Positions 9,901 through 16,497 of a stretch of 64,000 bases of DNA are shown one piece after another; the stretch's first letter is position 1, and each line of letters starts with the position of its first letter. A program made the translations under genes and the position numbers. A model generated the notes under the pieces. That model ran no database searches. It saw only the letters and a list, made by a program, of their open reading frames with translations, and was not told the origin of the DNA. The DNA is from an uncultured Roseiflexaceae bacterium. Its GTDB lineage: Bacteria > Chloroflexota > Chloroflexia > Chloroflexales > Roseiflexaceae. Location: positions 176,017 through 240,016 of the forward strand of contig CALKHR010000080.1 in assembly GCA_937988885.1 (NCBI GenBank), given 5' to 3'.

Positions 9901-10569
9901 GAGGCCGCGCTGAACGGCTCCACGCTCAGCAAGGGCGATGTAAACCGCCAGAACGTGACTACGCCGATCCGCGTGCTGGTCGATCTAGCGACCCTCAGCG
10001 GGCAGCAGAGCCAGTTGCAGATGCAGCGCGACGGCGAGCCAGGGCGGCTCTACTACACGCTGCGGCTGCGCTACACCGAACCTGCGGCGCAGGTGCAGGC
10101 GCTCGATCGGGGCATTGGCGTCGAGCGTAGCTACGTGGCTGTGGATACCGCCACGCTCTCACCGACGGGCGAACTGGTGCGCGAGGCGCTCCTGGGCGAC
10201 GTGGTGCAGGTGCAGCTCACCCTGACCGTGCCCGAGGATATGCCCTACGTGATGGTCGAGGACATGCTGCCTGCGGGCTTGGAGGCGCTCGACTCCAGCC
10301 TCAACACAACCAGTGCAGCGGCGCGGGAGGACTTCGAGCAGACCGACAGCGAGCTGCCTGGGTGGTGGTTCTTCACGCACAGCGCCGTGCGCGACAACCG
10401 CGTGTCGCTGTTCGCCTACGAACTGCCCAAGGGCACGTATCAGTACACATACTTGGCGCGCGCCACCACGCCGGGTAGCTTCCAGGCACTGCCCGCCACC
10501 GCGCATCGCATGTACACGCCCGAGGTGTTTGGCCGCAGCGCGGGCGCCGAGTTCACCATCACACCATAA
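3913..10569 (+). CDS. Bacterial alpha-2-macroglobulin family protein with altered thioester motif
   Basis: This 2218-residue secreted or membrane-anchored protein starts with an uncleaved-looking hydrophobic signal (about 11-33). It continues with several Ig-like SbsA-type (Big_5) modules (about 35-650), an MG2-type domain beginning near TDRPLYRPEQ (about 922), a run of glycines (about 1483-1493) in the position of a flexible bait or linker, and the A2M domain (about 1497-1565). Next comes the alpha/alpha thioester domain with the QNLDGGWSW signature, and a receptor-like C-terminus. Family members trap proteases through a CXEQ thioester; here the motif reads CTEA at Cys1717, so the partner glutamine is missing. 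Linkage to pbpC is the known arrangement of bacterial macroglobulins that guard the cell wall. GGAG lies nine bases before the ATG. Confidence 0.92.
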   Translation: MRQNLPSIRPRYLLIVVLIGLLVGVSIPTGPLLISGPRLLEATPADQASDVNPQAPLQLVFDQWVNTESLSKAISFNPPVEFTVEHAESPRPWRSVINVVPSGGLRYGQRYTLTLGAGVRNLLGRATAEPQSLAFATSNYLTVAKIAPVERAERVPLHTPITINFGAPVVSPEQVAAAAEDPTLAAQLPGSGQDQPTLLTLDPPVAGVGRWLSPTMYGFYPTERLRAATEYRATLTDAISTDGRAQLERPLTWNFITEAPLLLGTQPFDGASDVPVDSVVEVQLDPDVDVDSAMAHFALADASTGEAVEGTLQPSDSGFLFKPAAPLARSASYTATLAPGIQTRNAKPLNNQSIDWDFTVIGDLEIDQVEPRPDTQQVATDLPRISVRFNHPVVAVTTISQQQQVASFTIDPPIAGVGSWLDTSTYVFSPTERLMAAKDYRVTVAAGLADQTGGVLRDSYEWNFRTAAPRLIKTSPSNGYLQMSPNPVFELYFDQPMNEQDLRDFTHLRNSNTGEEIPGTISFEHIDERDFVYDREADTWRALPIVFKAVFTPTVTLERGGFYQILVDMRARAANGGALEVASGSSYGVAPLPALESIDANIFGLSPFEPGHMPLSFDFSTNMNWSSVWEHLQITPSATDVYTNGFGTTFQLNFATQPETEYRITLLPGARDVYGVTIDTEHSFTFSTTAMRPQVMLAPSRRVGVYSTYTPISAPLQHVNVERVSYQLYQLDPEQVPTLHLNTDDWQEFVPDPARLQREGELELTGERNRYKLTPINLGELAAGVYLLQVESPNGPSDKQLMVVSPYAITLKRSAEQLFVWVVDLGNGKPVADLPLTAVAFSYDDQGRLQPMDEPRLLGRTAADGSLLADFSVSATYAPIYVSSAAGEQFVLASSHWDRGISGWEFDFPMDLSGQVLRGSIVTDRPLYRPEQNVYIRGVFRLDNDLDLQLPAAGQRARLLVDDPFGTTILSTTLDLSEFGTFNTSLPLGSNVLPGYYDMYARLDDSPNGQVVYGQFQVAEYRLPAFEVNVVPSAADLMPGEELKVQATASYYTGGAVADAPVQWRVMASPLWFNPADHASPGWGYSFGDPDDASDWYRGDNPRAEFKLLAMGEGRTDGQGNFTISQAVNLEQSMQGRRLEVEFDITDRDGQSITGATEVLLHPGDAYIGLRSKSYIGQIGQPLDIQVQTIDPQGQAIGPHTFDVQLYKREWFVVREDLGGDGLGYSVSYTDTLVSQSSVTTDARGRADVQVTPTSGGLQRIVVEGRDSAGHLIRSSIFVWVGGEGAFWGVDNSLRMDLIADKREYRPGEQAQILIAAPYPNMSALVTVERGNVLEHRVMQLQGTTELLQLPITKDFAPNVYVSVMLIKSAKGSGDLPDMRMGMVELVVSSEQQQLNVNITPNTTQVGPRDQITYSIEVTDHTGKGVQAEVALALVDKAILALADDSNPTLMQVFYRWRMLGVSTAQSLTEFASRVVLQPEAKGGGGGGGVGGGEDVLARQNFAGTAYWNPSLVTDQNGKASVTVQLPDNLTTWVMRAWAVTPDTLVGQSETEVVASRQLLVRPTLPRFLTMGDQAQLQTVVQNSTNAPINATVRLVLGGDAATLKANGPQSQEVQIPANDTALLRWPVEAVAAGQAVVRFEVTGGGLQDIVEVSLPVQRFLTPEVVASAGLVRSGTPLVETLALEARPGELELVLEPSLAAGMSDGLSVVENKAFDCTEATASAILSNAVSYRLMSQLGDADLKARLEQNLTRDLQQLMLRQNLDGGWSWCASSTSGEPSSPYVSIYAVQSLVEAQRVGFTVAPQRYADALDYLSEALNDELRMPRDTETSMRAASIPNLRSYALFVLAEAGKADRGRAVTLFDQRHRLQVYGKAYLLMTLQTLGGEQQRVDTLIGELMESAFLTTTDAYWREQRIDFWAMSSDDRSTALAVQALVRSDPNNFLIPNAVRHLMGASNVQADAPRLHARTTLEWATILMALAEYLPQTGELDANYSYEAALNGSTLSKGDVNRQNVTTPIRVLVDLATLSGQQSQLQMQRDGEPGRLYYTLRLRYTEPAAQVQALDRGIGVERSYVAVDTATLSPTGELVREALLGDVVQVQLTLTVPEDMPYVMVEDMLPAGLEALDSSLNTTSAAAREDFEQTDSELPGWWFFTHSAVRDNRVSLFAYELPKGTYQYTYLARATTPGSFQALPATAHRMYTPEVFGRSAGAEFTITP

Positions 10570-10600
10570 CGTTGTGCTCCATCTGGCTCAACGAGCATTC

Positions 10601-10637
10601 GGAAACGACCTTCGGCGCATAGCTGAAGGTCGTTTCC
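10601..10637. terminator. Hairpin between convergent genes
   Basis: Thirteen bases (ggaaacgaccttc, 10601-10613) are repeated in perfect inverted form at 10625-10637 around an 11-base loop. It lies 32 bases after the macroglobulin stop, with the next gene converging on it. There is no clear T-run on either side, so termination function is inferred from position and stem strength. Confidence 0.5.
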
Positions 10638-10711
10638 ACACGAACGGCTAAGGGCCACAACGGCAGATCCCTTATCTCGTGATAACAGATGTGGCAAGGA
10701 AGGCTTATTTA

Positions 10712-10729
10712 ATCTGTGAAATCTGTGGA
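10712..10729 (+). repeat. Short tandem repeat (atctgtgaa / atctgtgga)
   Basis: Two nine-base units differing at one base sit seven bases beyond the stop codon of the converging zinc-ribbon gene. The rest of the 166-bp intergenic region, apart from the hairpin at 10601, shows nothing I recognise. Confidence 0.5.
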
Positions 10730-10735
10730 TTGAAT

Positions 10736-11866
10736 CTACTGTTGAAGCACAAGTTGTGCTCGGCGGAACACAATCAGCGTGCGGGCTTGGCCCAAATAGG
10801 CGCGAGCCTGCTCGAAGTACACGCTATCGTAGCCTTGGCGATCCAGCCACCACTCTACCACTAGATCGGTGCCGAGATCCAGCCCCAAGCCCTGCGCCTC
10901 TTGCTTGATGCGCGGCTGAGTGCGCTTCCACTCAGCAAAACTGATTCGGAGGGGCCGAAAGACCTGAACACGGTAGATCGGCGCGCGCTGCTGCAAGCCG
11001 AGCAGCCGTGAGATGCCCGTCAGCGCCGAGGAGTTCTCGAACAGCGGCAGTCCGCGCCCCGCCGGAGTGCGGTCCTGCATATCGTAGCGGGCCAGTTGGA
11101 ACATGCCGGGCAGCACACCCTGACGCGCCCACGCCTCAGCCTGCGCGGCGGGCATGGTTCTGATCGTCTCGTCGAAATCCGAGACGCGTGGGACGCGGGG
11201 CGGTGCCATCACCTGGATTTCGGGGATGGGCTTGATCACGCGCTGGTTGGTGCTTGGATCGACCCACCACGCTCTGACCACCTCCATCGGCGCATCGTGG
11301 TTCGTGCGGTAGCGGAAACCGCGACGGCTGCGGCCTTCCTGCGCCTCGGCCTGAGCGTGCAGGTGCACATGCAAGTGCAAGCCTTGCCCGTAGCCCTTGG
11401 CCGGAAACCAAACCCGTTCGGTCTCGAAGTGGTAGAGCATGCGGTTTCCGGGCCGGGGACTAGGCTCGATAGGACTGGCTTTCCATCCCTGCCCGATCAA
11501 GCCGCTCCAGCCGCCAACCACTGCCCGCAACGGCGCGTAGATCGCGATCACATCGCTGGCGCTGGGCGGATGGTCCTGAAACCACAATCCTGGCGGGATC
11601 GCGCCTGCCGTGGGCAAGCGAGTAGTGCCGCCGATTACGCTCTGCTCCACGTTCGCATTGCCCAAGCGCACGGTGGGCACCGAGCGGGGCGTTGATGTTG
11701 GGATCGGTGTTGGGGGCGTCTGCACAACTGCTGGCTGTTCGGGTTGCGCTTGATTGGGACGCAATACCTCACCGCCACACTCGATGCAGTAGCGCGGCTG
11801 ATTGGGCGGCAGCGGGGCCCCACAATGGCGGCAGAAACGCGGTGTACGTGTAGGTGGCGATGTCAT
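10736..11866 (-). CDS. Zinc-ribbon protein of unknown function
   Basis: The 376-residue product opens with a short zinc ribbon: Cys12, Cys15, Cys27 and Cys30 form two CXXC knuckles. A linker rich in Pro, Gln and Thr follows (about 35-75), then a roughly 290-residue region I do not recognise. The latter is rich in Trp, Arg and Gln and has no membrane segment or signal peptide, so it is probably cytoplasmic. Zinc ribbons of this N-terminal style are common on otherwise unrelated bacterial proteins. A TATAAT box on the minus strand at 11904-11899 and an AAGGAG nine bases before the ATG support the start. The gene is a single transcription unit, convergent with the macroglobulin gene. Confidence 0.75.
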   Translation of the reverse strand: MTSPPTRTPRFCRHCGAPLPPNQPRYCIECGGEVLRPNQAQPEQPAVVQTPPTPIPTSTPRSVPTVRLGNANVEQSVIGGTTRLPTAGAIPPGLWFQDHPPSASDVIAIYAPLRAVVGGWSGLIGQGWKASPIEPSPRPGNRMLYHFETERVWFPAKGYGQGLHLHVHLHAQAEAQEGRSRRGFRYRTNHDAPMEVVRAWWVDPSTNQRVIKPIPEIQVMAPPRVPRVSDFDETIRTMPAAQAEAWARQGVLPGMFQLARYDMQDRTPAGRGLPLFENSSALTGISRLLGLQQRAPIYRVQVFRPLRISFAEWKRTQPRIKQEAQGLGLDLGTDLVVEWWLDRQGYDSVYFEQARAYLGQARTLIVFRRAQLVLQQ

Positions 11867-11898
11867 GTGCTGGTCGCTCCTTGACCCATTCCAATGCC

Positions 11899-11904
11899 AT
11901 TATA
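11899..11904 (-). promoter_or_regulatory. -10 box for the zinc-ribbon gene
   Basis: A perfect TATAAT lies 33 bases upstream of the start codon. No good -35 hexamer is visible at the usual spacing. Confidence 0.45.
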
Positions 11905-11990
11905 CCACTGCTTAAAGCCAAAACGCAGGTTGGCAGCATCGCTGACCAAACACGGCTGCGTTGTGTTCGGTTTTATACGTACCAACTCGC

Positions 11991-11996
11991 TATAAT
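11991..11996 (+). promoter_or_regulatory. -10 box for the Gfo/Idh/MocA gene
   Basis: A perfect TATAAT lies 44 bases before the start codon. The -35 region is not recognisable. Confidence 0.45.
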
Positions 11997-12040
11997 GAAC
12001 AATACACGAATCGGTATGTAACAGGCGTTGAGGAGGCTGT

Positions 12041-13162
12041 ATGTCCCGCGAGATTGGTGTTGGTTTGGTGGGTTACGGGGCGATTGGGCGCGTACACGCG
12101 CTGTGCTACCGCATGCTGCCGTTGATGTACCCCGACCTAGCGTTGCAGCCGCGCATTGTCGCGGTGGCCACGGGCAGCGAGCGCTCCGCCGAACGGGCGC
12201 GCCGCGAACTGGGCGATCTGCTCGTCACCACCGATCTCGACGAACTGCTGGCCCATCCGCAAGTCGGCATGGTCGATTGTTGCGCGCCAACCGGCGCTCA
12301 CCTGCAGATCGCCCAAGCGGTGCTCAACGCCAATCTGCCATTGTTTTGTGAGAAGCCGCTGGGCGCGACCGCGCAGGAATCGCAGGCGCTTACGGCATTG
12401 GCGCAGCAGCGCGGCGTGGCGGGTGGCCTGAACTTCCACTTTCGCGCCATCCCCGCCCTGCAGGAGGCCCACAAGCGCATCGCGGCAGGCTTGCTCGGCG
12501 AGATCTACGGCTTCCATATGCGCTACTACCGTGCGAGCAATCTCAAAGCCGATCGCCCGCTCACCTGGCGATTCGTCGGGCCGGGCAGCGGCGTGCTGGT
12601 CGATCTCGGCTCGCACCTGATCGACTTGGTGCTGTGGCTGCTGGGGCCGATCACAAGCGTATCGGCGCACCTGCGCACCATCGTGCCGGAGCGCCCCGGT
12701 GCCGATGGGCGACTCGCTCCGGTCGAGAGCGACGATATTGCGTGGCTTCAACTGGGACTCGCCAACGGCGGGCGCGGCACGCTGGAGGCTTCCAAGGCGG
12801 TGCCCGGCGCCGCCGACGATCTGCGCATCGAGGCCTACGGCTCGGCGGGCGCGCTGTTCTTCGACACGCGCAATCCGAACGTGATTGAACTTGCCGAAGG
12901 AACCCATAGCCCAACGGGTGGAGTACGGATTGCTACCTTCAGCCGCACACTGCCACCCGCCGCGCTGCCGGGAGCCGAGACATCCAGCGGTTGGCTCCAG
13001 TGGCATGCGGCTTCGATTGCGGCCTTTCTGAATGCGTTGGCGAGCGGTGCGCCACCACAACCAAGCCTCGCCGATGGCCTTGCGGTCGATCAAGTGATCG
13101 ACGCTGCTCTCCGTTCAGCGAAACAGCAAGGTCAAGACATTCCCATGCCAGATGTGGCGTGA
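12041..13162 (+). CDS. Gfo/Idh/MocA family NAD(P)-dependent oxidoreductase
   Basis: The 373-residue protein has an N-terminal Rossmann fold with the dinucleotide motif GLVGYGAIGRVH (residues 8-19), the family EKPLG motif near residue 105, and a C-terminal beta-sheet substrate domain. Members oxidise or reduce sugars, inositols or biliverdin-like compounds with NAD(P)(H); the substrate cannot be predicted. Length is typical for the family. GGAGG lies five bases before the ATG. The HD-domain gene follows after 36 bases, but a TACAAT at the junction may give that gene its own promoter. Confidence 0.9.
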   Translation: MSREIGVGLVGYGAIGRVHALCYRMLPLMYPDLALQPRIVAVATGSERSAERARRELGDLLVTTDLDELLAHPQVGMVDCCAPTGAHLQIAQAVLNANLPLFCEKPLGATAQESQALTALAQQRGVAGGLNFHFRAIPALQEAHKRIAAGLLGEIYGFHMRYYRASNLKADRPLTWRFVGPGSGVLVDLGSHLIDLVLWLLGPITSVSAHLRTIVPERPGADGRLAPVESDDIAWLQLGLANGGRGTLEASKAVPGAADDLRIEAYGSAGALFFDTRNPNVIELAEGTHSPTGGVRIATFSRTLPPAALPGAETSSGWLQWHAASIAAFLNALASGAPPQPSLADGLAVDQVIDAALRSAKQQGQDIPMPDVA

Positions 13163-13198
13163 TACAATGCCCAGCATACTTTTTGGAGGATAAAGACT

Positions 13199-14002
13199 AT
13201 GGCGGAAAAAATAAAAAATCACGAAGCAGCCTTATTGCAATCGCTCCGCAGAGTCGAAGAACAGAGCGTGTCGCTGCCGAGCGAGCACGAGCGACACCAA
13301 GCCCTGGCCGATGCGGCGAAATCGGTGAACCTCGCGCCCGATCGCATCACGATCGAGCGTGTGCGCGAGCACCCGTATGTGCGGCCCTTCCTCGACGCTG
13401 CGAATCAGAACCTGATGCTGCTTGGCTATACCGAACATGGTCTGCGCCACGCTGGCTTGGTGGCTGCAATCGCCGCGAACATCCTGACACGCCTGAACTA
13501 CCCACAACGCCAAGCCGAACTCGCCGCGATCGCAGGCCTGCTCCACGATATCGGCAACCTGATCAACCGTGAACAGCACGGCCAAGCCGGAGCCCTGTTG
13601 GCGAAGGATATTCTGCTCAGTATGGGCATGGACATCAATGAGGTGATCACGATCATCGGCGCCATCGGCAATCACGAGGAAGAGCGCGGCCACGCCATTA
13701 GCCCGGTTGCTGCCGCCCTGATCCTCGCCGATAAAGCCGATGTGCATCGCTCGCGGGTGCACAACACCAATCGCGAGAGCTTCGACATTCACGATCGGGT
13801 GAATTACGCCGCTACGCACTCGTTCTTGCGCGTCGTGGCCGAGACGCAGCGAATCACGCTCGAAATCACCATCGACACCTCGATCGCCTCTGTGATGGAC
13901 TATTTCGAGATCTTCTTGTCGCGTATGATTATGTGCCGACGGGCCGCCGAATTTTTGGGTTGCCGCTTTGGCCTCGAAATCAACCAAAGTATGCTGGTGT
14001 AG
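13199..14002 (+). CDS. HD-domain phosphohydrolase
   Basis: The 267-residue protein shows the HD metal-binding pattern: His in EHGLRH (about residue 80), His-Asp in LLHDIGN (about 118), a further His in NHEEERGH and an Asp in ILADKADVHR. This is the arrangement of metal-dependent phosphohydrolases acting on nucleotides or cyclic dinucleotides. There is no GYP motif, so a cyclic-di-GMP phosphodiesterase is not indicated. The N-terminal 60 residues are unassigned and charged. GGAGG precedes the ATG by nine bases, and TACAAT at 13163-13168 could be its own -10 box. Substrate unknown. Confidence 0.85.
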   Translation: MAEKIKNHEAALLQSLRRVEEQSVSLPSEHERHQALADAAKSVNLAPDRITIERVREHPYVRPFLDAANQNLMLLGYTEHGLRHAGLVAAIAANILTRLNYPQRQAELAAIAGLLHDIGNLINREQHGQAGALLAKDILLSMGMDINEVITIIGAIGNHEEERGHAISPVAAALILADKADVHRSRVHNTNRESFDIHDRVNYAATHSFLRVVAETQRITLEITIDTSIASVMDYFEIFLSRMIMCRRAAEFLGCRFGLEINQSMLV

Positions 14003-14018
14003 CGCTGGGCCGAAAAAA

Positions 14019-14058
14019 GCGCTGTTACCGCTCTGCGCAAGCAAAACGGCGACAGCGC
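14019..14058. terminator. Imperfect hairpin between convergent genes
   Basis: gcgctgt (14019-14025) pairs with acagcgc (14052-14058) between the HD gene and the converging ammonia-lyase gene. A related tagcgctg element at the HD stop codon could form an alternative pairing. The loop is long and no T-run follows. Confidence 0.3.
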
Positions 14059-14099
14059 TACCAGTCACTCCTGCGAGGGCTACGGCCACAACCCCGGCA

Positions 14100-15062
14100 T
14101 CACTTGTTCCACAGTTGCGCCAACAACTCGGGATCAATATTCCCACCGCTGATAATCAAGCCGATCCGCTGCACGTGAGCGGGCAGGCGTCCACTCAACG
14201 CCGCTGCCAAAGTCACAGCCCCGCTCGGCTCGATCACCAACTTCATGCGCAGCAGCGCGAAGCGCACCGCATCCAGGATCTCCTGCTCGCTCACCGTCAC
14301 GATCTCCGATACGTGCTCCTGCACCACCGGGAACGTCAGCGCGCCGGGCTTCACGATCCGCAAGCCATCGGCCATCGTCGCGGGCGGCGGAATCTCGATG
14401 CGCTCGCCAGCCGCCAGCGAACGCTGCGTATCGTTGGCATCCTCCGGCTCCACGCCGATCACGGCGATCTGCGCGTTTTTGCCGTGCGCCGCCACCGCCG
14501 TGCCGCTGATCAAACCGCCGCCGCCGATCGGTGCGACAACCGCATCGAGATCGGGCACCTCCTCCAGCAGTTCGAGCGTCGCCGTGCCCGCCCCGGCCAT
14601 AATCTGCGGGTGATCGAACGGCGGCACCAGCGTCAACCCTCGCTCGTTGGCCAACGTGCGCGCGATCGCCTCCCGATCTTCGCGCAGCCGATCGTACTGC
14701 ACCACCTCCGCGCCGTAGCCGCGCGTGCCAGCCACCTTGATCGACGGCGCATCGCTCGGCATGACGATGGTTGCGGGCGCACCCAACAACTGCGCGGCCA
14801 TCGCCACGCCCTGCGCGTGATTCCCCGAAGAAAACGCCACCACACCGCGCTGTCGCTCAGCCTCGGGAAGCTGTGCGATCGTGTTGTACGCCCCCCGGAA
14901 CTTAAACGAGCCGCCGCGCTGGAAGTTCTCGCACTTCAAAAACACCTGGCGACCCACAAGCGCGTTCAGCGTGCGCGATGTCACCACAGGCGTCGATTTC
15001 GCAACGCCTCGCAGCCGCTCGCGCGCCGCCTGCACATCTGCAAACGAAACAGTGTTCGACAT
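14100..15062 (-). CDS. PLP-dependent threonine/serine ammonia-lyase
   Basis: The 320-residue enzyme belongs to the fold-type II PLP family that deaminates threonine or serine to 2-oxo acids. The PLP lysine is Lys54 in GGSFKFRGA, the SSGNHAQG segment holds the substrate carboxylate, and GGGGL binds the cofactor phosphate. There is no C-terminal ACT-like regulatory domain, so this is the short catabolic type (tdcB, serine racemase or hydroxyaspartate dehydratase group) rather than feedback-controlled IlvA. I start at the ATG at 15062 because GAGGAG lies seven bases upstream; a longer frame to 15134 lacks such a site. The gene is a single unit convergent with the HD gene. Confidence 0.9.
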   Translation of the reverse strand: MSNTVSFADVQAARERLRGVAKSTPVVTSRTLNALVGRQVFLKCENFQRGGSFKFRGAYNTIAQLPEAERQRGVVAFSSGNHAQGVAMAAQLLGAPATIVMPSDAPSIKVAGTRGYGAEVVQYDRLREDREAIARTLANERGLTLVPPFDHPQIMAGAGTATLELLEEVPDLDAVVAPIGGGGLISGTAVAAHGKNAQIAVIGVEPEDANDTQRSLAAGERIEIPPPATMADGLRIVKPGALTFPVVQEHVSEIVTVSEQEILDAVRFALLRMKLVIEPSGAVTLAAALSGRLPAHVQRIGLIISGGNIDPELLAQLWNK

Positions 15063-15294
15063 CTTCAAACTCCTCATGTATGCCAGATCCGGGCGATCAT
15101 TCACACGATCAACGCATGCTGCATTGTAGGCCATAGGAACGAGGCTGAAAGCGCTCTACGTGCAGCGCATCCAAACTTCCCTATCATAACCGAGGGTTGA
15201 ACATTCAGCGAGGGCCAAAGCAGCATTGAGAAGAAGGACAAAACACGATAGCTGAAGCAGCGTGGGGAATGCAACGAAAGTACGGCGAACACGG

Positions 15295-15300
15295 TATAAT
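15295..15300 (+). promoter_or_regulatory. -10 box for mug
   Basis: A perfect TATAAT lies 42 bases before the chosen mug start. It rules out the longer in-frame start at 15262, which would be upstream of the transcript. Confidence 0.45.
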
Positions 15301-15342
15301 ACTGAAACGTATTCAGCTATCTCAGCCCGAACAGCACCAATA

Positions 15343-15897
15343 ATGACAACACTACCCAAACCAACCAAAGCCGACCTGATCGCCGCCAACAACCGCACGA
15401 TCCCCGATGTGATCGGCCCCAACTTGCGCGTGCTGTTCTGCGGCATCAACCCGGGCCTGTATTCGGGCTACACTGGTCACCACTTCGCTCGTCCTGGCAA
15501 CCGCTTCTGGCCCACACTCTACGCGGCGGGATTCACATCGCGCTTGCTCAAGCCCGCCGAGCAGGACGAACTACTTGCCAACGGCTACGGTATCACAAAC
15601 CTAGTCGAGCGCGCCACCGCCACCGCCGCCGAGCTCTCCGCAGAAGAACTCGCCGCAGGCGGCCAACGCCTCCGCGCCAAGATCGCCACCTTCCAGCCAC
15701 GCGTGCTGGCCGTATTGGGCATCACCGCCTACCGAACAGCGTTTGGCCAACCACGCGCCGTTCTGGGCGAACAACCCGAACGTCTGGGCACTACCCGTGT
15801 ATGGGTGCTGCCCAATCCCAGCGGCCTCAACGCACACTACACCCCCGCCGCTCTGGCAGATGTCTTTCGCGCATTTCGCACAGCAATCGAGGACTAG
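15343..15897 (+). CDS. mug: Mismatch-specific uracil/thymine-DNA glycosylase
   Basis: The 184-residue protein carries the family-2 uracil-DNA glycosylase motifs: GINPG at residues 34-38, with Asn36 in the place of the catalytic asparagine of E. coli Mug, and NPSGLNAHYT near the C-terminus, which inserts into the DNA. It removes uracil, ethenocytosine or thymine opposite guanine and starts base-excision repair. Length matches the family. A TATAAT just upstream fixes the start at 15343; a Shine-Dalgarno sequence is not obvious. The next gene lies 57 bases downstream on the same strand. Confidence 0.92.
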   Translation: MTTLPKPTKADLIAANNRTIPDVIGPNLRVLFCGINPGLYSGYTGHHFARPGNRFWPTLYAAGFTSRLLKPAEQDELLANGYGITNLVERATATAAELSAEELAAGGQRLRAKIATFQPRVLAVLGITAYRTAFGQPRAVLGEQPERLGTTRVWVLPNPSGLNAHYTPAALADVFRAFRTAIED

Positions 15898-15954
15898 TGG
15901 TATCGCGTTTCAGGTCGCCTGGCTTCCTATGGCTCTTCGTCAAAGGAGCAACCA

Positions 15955-16341
15955 ATGGCAGCCAAGCAGAAAAAACATCGGTTGCGCACCCGCGCCGCCT
16001 TCGCCACACCACTAGCAGATCTTGGTTTCTTTCCACTTGGCCCCGATGAAGTGTGCGATCTGCGCAACACGCCCATTCAACAAGCGTTTCTGAAGCGCAT
16101 CGAATGGCAACAAGAGCAAGAAATACTGCACCTTCGGCACGCCACCAAGGTGGCACAACGGGCCCTGCGCGAAGCGCTCTGGAATCTTCACGAAGCGGTT
16201 GAGCAGACCAAAGCCGAGATCATTGCACAATTCGGGCCAGATTCGCCCGAGGCGCGCATGGCCTCCACCGTACAACTCCCCAAAGCACGGCCCATCACAC
16301 GCCTGCGTGCTCGGCCTGGTCGTCCCATTAATCAACGATAG
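15955..16341 (+). CDS. Small charged hypothetical protein
   Basis: The 128-residue product has a basic N-terminus, a central helix-prone segment (about 40-90) rich in Glu, Gln, Ala and Lys that could form a coiled coil, and a basic Arg/Pro-rich tail. There is no signal peptide or membrane helix. AAAGGAG lies six bases before the ATG, and codon use resembles the neighbours, supporting a real gene. I do not recognise a family. It may be co-transcribed with mug. Confidence 0.65.
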   Translation: MAAKQKKHRLRTRAAFATPLADLGFFPLGPDEVCDLRNTPIQQAFLKRIEWQQEQEILHLRHATKVAQRALREALWNLHEAVEQTKAEIIAQFGPDSPEARMASTVQLPKARPITRLRARPGRPINQR

Positions 16342-16384
16342 CCTCAGAGCAAGCGCCTTTTAGTTTGGTTGAAAGAAGCGCAAC

Positions 16385-16490
16385 CGCCGCCTGAACGCCA
16401 GTCGCTACGGCATGCGGCCCGCATCCGCAACGCAGTGCAGAGCGCTCGTAGAGGCGCTGGCGCGCCGCTCGCGCAAACGCCTCTCAGCCG
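16385..16490 (-). repeat. Diverged copy of the dispersed repeat, with hairpin
   Basis: Read on the minus strand it contains GAGCGGCGCGC, CAGCGCC, CGAGCGC, TGCAC, CGTTG and CCGTAGCGAC in the same order as the clear copies, but with an internal deletion. It also contains a hairpin, agaggcg (16450-16456) with cgcctct (16478-16484), between the converging hypothetical and MATE genes, which may serve as terminator. Confidence 0.45.
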
Positions 16491-16497
16491 CACGGAC

